The position numbers and the translations under genes are program-made. Below the pieces are notes generated by a model. The model was not told the DNA's origin. It ran no database searches and worked only from the letters and a program-made list of their open reading frames with translations. A stretch of DNA of 5,767 nt from Gammaproteobacteria bacterium. Lineage in GTDB: Bacteria; Pseudomonadota; Gammaproteobacteria; Methylococcales; Methylomonadaceae. Positions within the stretch are counted from its first letter, which is position 1; every line of letters starts with the position of its first letter. The stretch spans positions 1 through 5,767 of the forward strand of contig JAJRWJ010000284.1 in assembly GCA_024276805.1 (NCBI GenBank), read 5' to 3'. Below are positions 1 through 5,368 of the stretch, piece after piece.

Positions 1-9
1 CAGGAAACA

Positions 10-1542
10 TCAGTCAAAGAGACTCAAAACCAGCTGGTACATTTCCCGGTAAAGCCGATTATCCCTCATGGCTGCCATGCGTTGGGCGATGACCTGCTCC
101 GGATGGGCGCCCAGATAGGCGTTGAACATCATGGCGACAGTGGGGCGCGAAACCGTATGCGGTTCGGGAATGGCGGTTTCAGGATAGGTCGATTCCGTCA
201 CTGGTCGGGACATCGTCATGTGTTGTTCCGGCATCTTGACCTTGACGGTCCCGGCCTCGAACTCGATGCTGAGGTTTGCCTCGGTGAGCGGTAAACCGGC
301 CTTTTCTATTTCCTCCAAAGGATAGAGATTACCGGATTGAATTTCGCGTGCGGACTTGCGGTCGGTTTGCAAGACAAAACTGAAGTCGGGCTCGCCCCGT
401 ACTTTTTTGTAACCAGGAACGGATGCCATGGCGTTTCGAAGCTGTTCCTCCACTTTCTGGATGCCCCGGAGCTGATTCAGGATTCGCGCCAGCGGCGCCT
501 GCTGTTTCCGGAGATGTTTCAGACGCTCTTCGACTAACGCGGCTCTCCGCTCGCTCCGTTCCGATGTGTCCCTGACCGGATAATCCTTCCAGGTCTGCTG
601 TTCGATCTCGTCTTTGCCGATAGACGCATTGATCGGCTTGAGCAAGGCCTCGGTCCGAATGATCAATTCGCCTAAATCGTGCTTCCCCTTGCGTTCCCGT
701 TCGGTCACGATCTCGAGATCGGCCCAGTTATTCCATGTTACATCAGGGATCTCCACGAAGGCGTCGACATCGAACTTGCAGACATTCATCCGGTTTGCTG
801 TCCCGGCAGTGGATTTCTGGGCGTTTCGCCAACCGGTGGCCAGACTGCCGCGATATTTGATGCAGGCGCCGGTAACGTAAGCCCGAATTCCTGCCTCCGC
901 CTGTGAGAGTACGTCGCCAACCTGCATCCGGATTTTGCCAACCTGCGCCTTCCATTCGTCATCCGCGCCCAGTTCAAGATCGACCGGACCCAGGTTGGTC
1001 TTCAGTATAGCAAGAGAGGGTTGCAGAGCCATAACGAGTTTCTGTTCGCTGAAATCCTTCGCTCCATTTTTCTCCTTGGCCAAGTCCAGATATTGTTCCA
1101 GAACGTGCTGCAAGTGGTTGGCCGTTGCACGGAGTTCTTGAAAAACCGCATCATCCGCCGCCCGGCCCTTTAATTCCTGTATGATCCTGCGCAGCCGGTC
1201 GCGATGGTATTTGACAATATTCACTCGCTCACGGGTCTGCAGCTTGTTCTTTCTTTGGAAGAATGCCAGGCGGGTTGCGTGGGGTAGCGACGCAGGATCG
1301 ATGGCGGCGTTGATTTGTTCCAGGGTAGCGGTGCGGATATCGGCAGTGACTGTCAGACCGAATGAATTCTTGTATTGAAATTGCATCTGACTCGTACTGG
1401 TTCGTTCCTGCATGAGGGCTGAGTTGACAATGGGTCCCCTACCATCGATGGATGAGAGTTTCAACGCCACATGCCAATTTGTTATTGGCAAACATATCCC
1501 ATGCTGATTTTTTTTGCAAGATATGTTGATTTTAACGGCCAT
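10..1542 (-). CDS. Uncharacterised 510-aa protein with a nucleotidyltransferase-like GS...DVD signature
   Basis: I do not recognise a named family. The protein has no signal peptide or membrane segment and is probably cytoplasmic. Residues 75-220 are charged and mostly helical. Residues 230-236 read YRGSLAT and are followed at 256-262 by KFDVDAF. A Gly-Ser turn followed by a strand carrying Asp-x-Asp is the hallmark of the polymerase-beta-type nucleotidyltransferase fold; here D258 and D260 would bind metal. The 25-residue spacing from S233 is longer than usual. A possible third strand is PDFSFVLQTD (385-394), but no clear third acid can be assigned. Residues 325-372 are a basic, coiled-coil-like helix; residues 466-510 form a helical tail. 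The stop is TGA at 10-12. The start is uncertain: no Shine-Dalgarno precedes the ATG at 1542. Met44 (1413) and Met53 (1386) are alternatives, and the first 43 residues look poorly coding-like. The gene stands alone and is divergent from the next one. The gene itself is likely real because of its length and protein-like composition; the function is inference. Confidence 0.8.
   Translation of the reverse strand: MAVKINISCKKNQHGICLPITNWHVALKLSSIDGRGPIVNSALMQERTSTSQMQFQYKNSFGLTVTADIRTATLEQINAAIDPASLPHATRLAFFQRKNKLQTRERVNIVKYHRDRLRRIIQELKGRAADDAVFQELRATANHLQHVLEQYLDLAKEKNGAKDFSEQKLVMALQPSLAILKTNLGPVDLELGADDEWKAQVGKIRMQVGDVLSQAEAGIRAYVTGACIKYRGSLATGWRNAQKSTAGTANRMNVCKFDVDAFVEIPDVTWNNWADLEIVTERERKGKHDLGELIIRTEALLKPINASIGKDEIEQQTWKDYPVRDTSERSERRAALVEERLKHLRKQQAPLARILNQLRGIQKVEEQLRNAMASVPGYKKVRGEPDFSFVLQTDRKSAREIQSGNLYPLEEIEKAGLPLTEANLSIEFEAGTVKVKMPEQHMTMSRPVTESTYPETAIPEPHTVSRPTVAMMFNAYLGAHPEQVIAQRMAAMRDNRLYREMYQLVLSLFD
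1472..1490. promoter_or_regulatory. 7-5-7 inverted repeat in the 5' end of the minus-strand gene; possible operator
   Basis: TGCCAAT (1472-1478) and ATTGGCA (1484-1490) form a perfect inverted repeat around a 5-base spacer. It lies inside the 5' part of the 510-codon reading frame as called. If the real start is Met44 (1411-1413), the repeat would sit about 60 bases upstream, in a normal operator position. Binding by a regulator is inference only. Confidence 0.25.
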
Positions 1543-1593
1543 TGCAGTTGCTTATACAATGGTCTTGCGGCCATTGATGATGCCGTTCCATTG
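1536..1593. repeat. Cluster of CCATTG/CAATGG words around the minus-strand start
   Basis: CGGCCATTG occurs at 1536-1544 and again at 1568-1576, exactly 32 bases (about three helical turns) apart. CCATTG recurs at 1588-1593. Its complement CAATGG is at 1557-1562, making an inverted repeat with 1539-1544 that straddles the annotated ATG. A further CAATGG lies at 1668-1673. This could be a regulator-binding array in the divergent spacer. Words this short also recur by chance, so confidence is low. Confidence 0.25.
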
Positions 1594-1779
1594 TAGCGCT
1601 CCGGTACAGGTTGTGAACAAGAAACGATTCCCGGTTTCTGTCGGGTATTGCTGAAAAAACATGAAGGCAATGGCTAAAACTATGAAGTACTAGGCAATTT
1701 CTCTGGATCATTGCGGTCATGGCATGCTGATGAACTACACTGATGCTACCGGCATATCATTTTCAGTGGGGTAAGCACA
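1543..1779. other. Divergent intergenic spacer, 237 bases
   Basis: The spacer lies between the minus-strand 510-codon gene and the plus-strand membrane-protein gene, so it should hold both promoters. I cannot point to a convincing sigma-70 pair for either. A weak plus-strand candidate is TTGCGG (1711-1716) with TACACT (1736-1741), but the 19-base gap is long. AGAAAC (1620-1625) and GTTTCT (1634-1639) form a 6-8-6 inverted repeat. The largest internal frame that begins with ATG is only about ten codons (1661-1693) and has no ribosome binding site. Confidence 0.5.
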
Positions 1780-2211
1780 ATGACTGAACAAATCAAGCGC
1801 CGTCTTTTCATGATTCGCGCCTTGTATATGAAAATTGCCGTCGTCGTGATGCTGCTTTTGATGTACGACGATGTAATCGATTTTCTGGAGCATGGCGCCA
1901 ATTTCATATTGGATGGAATCGAGTACTCAATTGAGCTGGCCGTTGCTTTTGTTTTTGCTACCAATCAGCATGATTCAGAGATTATAGCCGCCAATTTCCT
2001 GTTTTTCCTGGCTTTCTGTGTCTTGTTTATAATTGCCAGGATGCTGCCCGGGTTATTACGCAAACTGCAGAGGAATTTGCAGTCGCGTTGGGACAGATTC
2101 AAGCTGCGGATCGCGCAAAACTGGATGACGCTTTCTTTGCTGCAGAAAATAAAAGCGCTGGCGACATCCACGCTGGTTTTTTCCTGTTTTGCCATCTGGG
2201 TATTGATCTAG
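1780..2211 (+). CDS. Small multi-spanning inner-membrane protein of unknown function
   Basis: I do not recognise a family. The 143-residue product has a short basic N-terminus (IKRR at 5-8) followed by a hydrophobic helix at about 14-29. Less hydrophobic segments lie at about 43-60, a strong one at about 71-89 and a C-terminal one at about 127-143. This suggests three or four membrane spans. Between the third and fourth is a basic amphipathic stretch (residues 93-113, many Arg and Lys), which by the positive-inside rule should face the cytoplasm. A weak GGGG-type ribosome binding site precedes the ATG (GTGGGG, then 8 bases). No cysteine pair, heme motif or catalytic motif is visible. It starts divergently from the 510-residue gene and is followed by a long gene-free region, so it is probably a single-gene transcript. 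The pattern of hydrophobic and basic blocks supports a true gene; the role is unknown. Confidence 0.75.
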   Translation: MTEQIKRRLFMIRALYMKIAVVVMLLLMYDDVIDFLEHGANFILDGIEYSIELAVAFVFATNQHDSEIIAANFLFFLAFCVLFIIARMLPGLLRKLQRNLQSRWDRFKLRIAQNWMTLSLLQKIKALATSTLVFSCFAIWVLI

Positions 2212-2253
2212 TACAGCAACCAGCAAGTTCTTCATGCCGTAAGTGTTCTGACC

Positions 2254-2303
2254 TCGTTCCCATGCGCCGCGTGGGAGTGCAGTTTGTGACGCCCCTGCGT
2301 CAC
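2254..2303. repeat. Twin-hairpin intergenic repeat
   Basis: Two adjacent hairpins lie just after the membrane-protein gene. The first pairs TCCCATGC (2258-2265) with GCGTGGGA (2269-2276), with one G-T pair and a 3-base loop. The second pairs GTGACGC (2286-2292) with GCGTCAC (2297-2303) perfectly around a 4-base loop. The arrangement, beginning TCGTTCCCATGC, resembles a dispersed repeat that I recall from many gammaproteobacterial genomes, where it is often mis-annotated as short proteins. There is no T-run after it, so it is not a classical terminator, though it could protect or end the upstream transcript. Confidence 0.65.
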
Positions 2304-2352
2304 TAAAAGCAGGAGCTTATCCCGGAAGGGAGTTCGCGGCTATCTGAAAGGT

Positions 2353-2380
2353 ATATACTCTCCGCATGCGAAGAGTATAT
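2353..2380. repeat. 28-base palindrome, short form of the 162-base element downstream
   Basis: The two halves, centred between 2366 and 2367, pair at 13 of 14 positions. The only mismatch is C at 2362 against A at 2371. Each half consists of TATACTCT plus CGCA-type ends with one extra outer base. The same ends, with the same C/A mismatch in the same orientation, bound the element at 3909-4070. This copy therefore looks like the two termini of that element joined with no interior. It lies about 450 bases upstream of the peroxidase start. Confidence 0.8.
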
Positions 2381-2819
2381 TACGGCAATTTCTGCCGGAC
2401 TGGCAGCGACAAAACTGAACGCTTTATCCGTTGGCGTGCAAAATTTTGGGAAATTACTTGTTGGTACATTTTCCTGCCGGCAGTTATTCTGGAAGTTGCC
2501 GGTATTCAACACGATGGATGAGAAGTCTGAAACAATTCCGGACTGCAGGCATCCATAATCCGTGCCGGAACAGGTCTGGCAAATCTTGCCAATGCGAGCT
2601 TATTGTCCGGATTATATTCCCACTAGCCCGGCGTTTGACGATTTTATTTTACCTTGTCAGTGGCATATCTTACAATTTAGCCGTTCGGCTGATTTTTAAA
2701 TTGAAAAAATCGGGGGAGCTGAACGCATTGCTTTGTGTATTGGTAAAGATTGTTGCACATGAAAAAAGAGGTCGACTGCAAACGACCCGACGAAATAAAG
2801 TACCACTACTAATAGAATT

Positions 2820-2824
2820 GGAGG
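2820..2824 (+). promoter_or_regulatory. Shine-Dalgarno site that fixes the peroxidase start
   Basis: GGAGG at 2820-2824 sits five bases before the ATG at 2830. The frame that follows begins at once with a typical Sec signal peptide. Together these decide the start against the longer upstream open frame. Confidence 0.9.
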
Positions 2825-2829
2825 ATGTT

Positions 2830-3840
2830 ATGTTAAAAATTCGTTCGCTGGTTTCTGTGCTGACATTGGCGGGTCTGGCTACAGTTTCCTCGGCTGCCGA
2901 CTGGCAGGCTCTGCCTGACAAGGCGCCGGCGCCGTCTGACAACCCAACGACTGCGGCAAAGGTCGAACTGGGCAGAAAGCTGTATCATGACCCGAGATTG
3001 TCATCGACGGGTACGGTATCCTGTGCCTCATGCCATAACGTCATGCTGGGCGGGGAAGACAACAGACCGGTCGCCATGGGAGTCAACGGCCAGACTGGTG
3101 GCCGCAGCGCCCCGACTGTCTGGAATTCCGCTTTCAATGAAGTACAATTCTGGGATGGCCGGGCGGCCAGCCTGGAAGAACAGGCTGCAGGTCCCGTGAC
3201 CAATCCGATCGAAATGGGCATGAAAAGCTGGGATGATGTGGTCGCCAGACTGAAATCGATCGAAGGCTATCAGCAACTGTTCAACGAGGCTTTTGGCGCC
3301 AACTCCATCAGCAAAGACAATGCGACCAAAGCGATCGCCGCCTATGAAAGGACGTTGATTACGCCAGACAGCGCCTATGACAAGTACGTCAAGGGCGACA
3401 AATCGGCGTTGACCGCCCAGCAGGTCAGTGGCATGAAACAATTCGAAGCACTGGGCTGTTCGGGTTGCCACAGTGGGCCGGCTTTCAATGGCCCGGGGAC
3501 GTTCATGAAATTTCCCATGATGAAGAATGGCTACTTTGAGGCAAAATATCATTTCAGCAAAGACCTGGGACGTTATGAGGCGACCAAAGACAGTGCCGAC
3601 AAGCATCTCTGGAAAGTGCCGACCCTGCGCAACATCGCCTTGACCGCGCCGTATTTTCACAATGGCGCCGTCAAGGATCTGCCTACCGCAGTGAAGGTAA
3701 TGGGCAAGCTGCAATTGGGCAAGGATCTGACCCGGCAGGAGATCGACGATATCGTCGCGTTTCTCAATGCCTTGACCGGACCTTTTCCGAAGCAGCCAAT
3801 GCCGTCGCTGCCGCCAACACCGGGAAAGACCTTCAATTGA
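2830..3840 (+). CDS. Periplasmic diheme cytochrome c peroxidase
   Basis: The enzyme should reduce hydrogen peroxide to water in the periplasm, taking electrons from small c-type cytochromes or cupredoxins. The product is 336 residues, a usual length. Residues 1-22 are a Sec signal peptide (Leu/Ala-rich core, likely cleavage after SSA). Two CxxCH heme c sites are present: CASCH at 65-69 (N-terminal peroxidatic heme) and CSGCH at 210-214 (electron-transfer heme). FWDGR (107-111) holds the conserved inter-heme Trp108. E128 in NPIEM fits the active-site Glu. Met291 in VMGKLQ fits the distal ligand of the high-potential heme. PTLRNIALTAPYFHNG (264-279) is a family signature. Unusually, the distal His found after the first heme in Pseudomonas-type enzymes (an IGHGWQ-like motif) is replaced by MGVNGQ (83-88). 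The peroxidatic heme may therefore lack the sixth ligand that has to be released on activation. The gene is apparently monocistronic, with a long leader and its own downstream hairpins. MauG-like maturation enzymes are related, but length and motifs favour a peroxidase. Confidence 0.95.
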   Translation: MLKIRSLVSVLTLAGLATVSSAADWQALPDKAPAPSDNPTTAAKVELGRKLYHDPRLSSTGTVSCASCHNVMLGGEDNRPVAMGVNGQTGGRSAPTVWNSAFNEVQFWDGRAASLEEQAAGPVTNPIEMGMKSWDDVVARLKSIEGYQQLFNEAFGANSISKDNATKAIAAYERTLITPDSAYDKYVKGDKSALTAQQVSGMKQFEALGCSGCHSGPAFNGPGTFMKFPMMKNGYFEAKYHFSKDLGRYEATKDSADKHLWKVPTLRNIALTAPYFHNGAVKDLPTAVKVMGKLQLGKDLTRQEIDDIVAFLNALTGPFPKQPMPSLPPTPGKTFN

Positions 3841-3849
3841 GGAGCACAG

Positions 3850-3881
3850 TGTCGCCGCGATAATTGAGCATCGCGGCGACA
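3850..3881. terminator. Strong GC-rich hairpin just after the peroxidase stop
   Basis: A perfect 12-base stem (3850-3861 with 3870-3881) surrounds an 8-base loop and begins nine bases after the TGA. No T-run follows, so it is not a textbook rho-independent terminator. It more likely stabilises the 3' end of the mRNA or helps a rho-dependent stop. A true T-tailed terminator lies about 200 bases further on, beyond the inserted palindromic element. Confidence 0.6.
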
Positions 3882-3908
3882 GCCGGACAGAGTACGTGCG
3901 GTGAAATA

Positions 3909-4070
3909 TATACTCTCCGCACATGAATTTTAAGCACCTCAGCAGACTCTTTTTTGCCGATGGCTGCGTTGAAAAAACTTGCTGTAGATTGCTACAGCGG
4001 CGTTTTTTCACCTTGCCCTCAACAAAAAATAGCCCACCAAAATGCTAAAAATCCACATGCGAAGAGTATA
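3909..4070. mobile_element. 162-base palindromic MITE-like element
   Basis: The ends are inverted repeats: TATACTCTCCGCA (3909-3921) against the complement of 4058-4070, identical at 12 of 13 positions. Internal segments also pair in nested order: ATTTTAAGCA (3927-3936) with 4043-4052 (one mismatch), TTTTTTG (3950-3956) with CAAAAAA (4023-4029), GAAAAAAC (3971-3978) with GTTTTTTC (4002-4009), and GCTGTAG (3981-3987) with CTACAGC (3992-3998). The whole unit can fold as one long imperfect hairpin. It has no coding capacity, so any movement would depend on a transposase elsewhere. The terminal TA on each side would fit a TA target duplication as in IS630/mariner-type elements, but this cannot be separated from the repeat itself. 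It lies between the peroxidase gene and its terminator. Confidence 0.7.
3971..4009. terminator. Bidirectional terminator-like core of the palindromic element
   Basis: GCTGTAG and CTACAGC form a 7-base stem with a 4-base loop. On the plus strand the stem is followed after four bases by six T; on the minus strand it is followed after three bases by six T. This is the layout of a weak two-way rho-independent terminator. The stem is only moderately GC-rich, so efficiency is uncertain. Confidence 0.45.
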
Positions 4071-4081
4071 AGTCAGTCTGG

Positions 4082-4108
4082 AAAGGGGAGTGATGACTCC
4101 CCTTTTTT
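4082..4108 (+). terminator. Rho-independent terminator between convergent genes
   Basis: AAAGGGGAGT (4082-4091) pairs perfectly with ACTCCCCTTT (4096-4105) around the loop GATG, and the T-run covers 4103-4108. On the plus strand this is a classical terminator for the peroxidase transcript. It starts four bases before the end of the minus-strand gene at 4113 and can also stop that transcript, although the T-run on that side is only three bases (weaker). Confidence 0.88.
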
Positions 4109-4112
4109 ATGT

Positions 4113-5360
4113 TTACCGGTAAATCCGGCAGGCTGCTATTCTGTTGTCGATGCGTTTGATTATCTGCCGGTAGACAGGGCTGTCGGTGTTGCGGAAGCGT
4201 GCTTCGAATTGCTGCCCGCTGAGATTTTCCGGTAGATCCGTCACGTCGGGCATAAAGGCGCGATAATCCTTTATATTGGCCATTTTCTTTTGTATCTTTC
4301 TGGCGCTTCGCGGTGAGGCTGTCGCCATTTCACCAAAGTACCTGCCGGCGCGGTCTGCGGCCAGGTCGATGAAGCTGAAACCACTGCCGTGCCGGGCGTC
4401 GGTCAATTCCTTCTGCTGACCAAGCTGTTGCGCCAGATGGCCGCTTCCCGATGCCGAGAGCGCCGCGGAAGCGATGAAATGTTTGGCCATATCATTGCGT
4501 CTATATAAAAAAACCGCCAGTCTGTCTGTATCCGCAGCCACTGCGCCGGGTAGAAATTTCTGCGTTTCGGTGTGGTTGACATAGGCATTGACGGTGAAAA
4601 TGACGTGCTTGTTGGCCTTGATGGCATCGTCCAGTGAGGAGCGCTGATAAGCAAGTTGAAACAGCGGTTGCAGCAACTGCGCCAGAGACAGGCGCCAGTG
4701 ACGGTCATGTTTGGCAACGACCTCGGCGAGCTTTTGCTGATAGACAGACAAGGCATCGTGATCGATGTTCAAGGCCAGCAGGTTGCTCAGGCGGGTAAAT
4801 TGCTCCTGGGTCAGCTGGTAGGTGATATGCAGTTGTCTGTCCTTCAGTTGCACCTTGTCGATGTGATCACCTGCCAGGAAGTAATATTCCTTCAGCGGCG
4901 TCAGGTGAATGACGCTGTCCAGGACGAAATCGGAAAATTCATCGGCTATCTCCATGCTGCCGATCCTGAGGTTGCTGGCTTTCAGCGTATTCCGGTGCTG
5001 CTTCAGGTCAAAGCGGATGTTCAAATAATCACCGAAGGGATTGCTTTTCAGACCCAGGGTGATGACAAACTGTAAGCCCGACGGATTCATGTGTACTGCT
5101 GCGGCGCTGTTGAAATGCCGCGAAAGCAGGTAATTGGTGGCGACGTTCAGGTCTTTTTCAGTGAGTTTCAGAGTTCTGACGGCGCTGTCCAGAGCAAGGT
5201 TTTCCTGGAAAATCTGTTTGGCTCTCTGTACATCCTGATAGTCGGGCGACCATTTACGATGAATCAGGGGGCGATCATCGCAGACGTAATAAAACAATGC
5301 GGCGATCAGTACCGGCGGGACTGCCAGGCAAAGCAACAATAAGCGCAAGGGAGCCAGCAT
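4113..5360 (-). CDS. Membrane-anchored protein of unknown function with a YfiM/VanZ-like C-terminal motif
   Basis: The 415-residue product starts with one hydrophobic helix (about 5-26) and no obvious cleavage site, so it is probably anchored in the inner membrane with its body in the periplasm. Residues 40-215 look like a mixed alpha/beta region with repeated amphipathic strands and are unrecognised. Residues 289-340 contain an ordered set: D290, H294 (NDMAKH), KE at 317-318, D321, then GSGFSFIDLAADRAG (325-339) with D332 and D336. This spacing recalls the motif in YfiM (DUF2279) and VanZ-like proteins, where conserved D, H, KE..D and SGFSxxD residues occur. That is a resemblance judged by eye. 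The C-terminus is charged and helical. The ATG at 5360 is eight bases past the ppx stop and lacks a clear ribosome binding site, so translation may be coupled to ppx. I recall conserved hypothetical proteins of this type in gammaproteobacteria; function is unknown. Confidence 0.85.
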   Translation of the reverse strand: MLAPLRLLLLCLAVPPVLIAALFYYVCDDRPLIHRKWSPDYQDVQRAKQIFQENLALDSAVRTLKLTEKDLNVATNYLLSRHFNSAAAVHMNPSGLQFVITLGLKSNPFGDYLNIRFDLKQHRNTLKASNLRIGSMEIADEFSDFVLDSVIHLTPLKEYYFLAGDHIDKVQLKDRQLHITYQLTQEQFTRLSNLLALNIDHDALSVYQQKLAEVVAKHDRHWRLSLAQLLQPLFQLAYQRSSLDDAIKANKHVIFTVNAYVNHTETQKFLPGAVAADTDRLAVFLYRRNDMAKHFIASAALSASGSGHLAQQLGQQKELTDARHGSGFSFIDLAADRAGRYFGEMATASPRSARKIQKKMANIKDYRAFMPDVTDLPENLSGQQFEARFRNTDSPVYRQIIKRIDNRIAACRIYR

Positions 5361-5368
5361 GTACAGGG

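Larger units (their letters stand above)
2304..2829. other. Long gene-free leader region upstream of the peroxidase gene
   Basis: No convincing gene is found here. A plus-strand frame stays open from 2431 and runs into the peroxidase, but its translation is low-complexity and basic, lacks conserved features, and ends right at a good ribosome binding site followed by a signal peptide, so I treat it as fortuitous. Besides the 28-base palindrome there is a small hairpin (CGGCA 2383-2387 with TGCCG 2393-2397) and a perfect 10-base palindrome CTGCCGGCAG (2474-2483). TGCCGG occurs four times between 2393 and 2568. A weak hairpin pairs GGTCG (2770-2774) with CGACC (2783-2787) in the leader. I find no clear FNR-type box or strong sigma-70 promoter. 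Confidence 0.5.

Noticed and set aside
1661..1693. Tiny plus-strand open frame of ten codons in the divergent spacer
   Set aside because: It has no ribosome binding site and is Met/Lys-rich low complexity; this length arises easily by chance.
1711..1741. Sigma-70 promoter for the small membrane protein
   Set aside because: TTGCGG and TACACT are separated by 19 bases and both match the consensus poorly, so I do not list it as a feature.
2254..2380. Possible CRISPR-like array of palindromes
   Set aside because: The hairpins differ in sequence and there are no regularly spaced identical repeats or spacers.
2431..2829. In-frame 133-codon extension upstream of the peroxidase
   Set aside because: It ends at a strong ribosome binding site and a Sec signal peptide, its translation shows no family features, and bacterial diheme peroxidases of this kind begin with the signal peptide.
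3028..4011. Minus-strand 327-codon open frame opposite the peroxidase
   Set aside because: It lies antisense to a clearly identified gene and crosses the palindromic element; its translation is Arg/His-rich and resembles nothing I know, as expected of a shadow frame.
4656..5075. Plus-strand 139-codon open frame within the 415-residue gene
   Set aside because: It is Gln/Val-rich and antisense to a longer frame that has a membrane anchor and a recognisable C-terminal motif; no ribosome binding site supports it.
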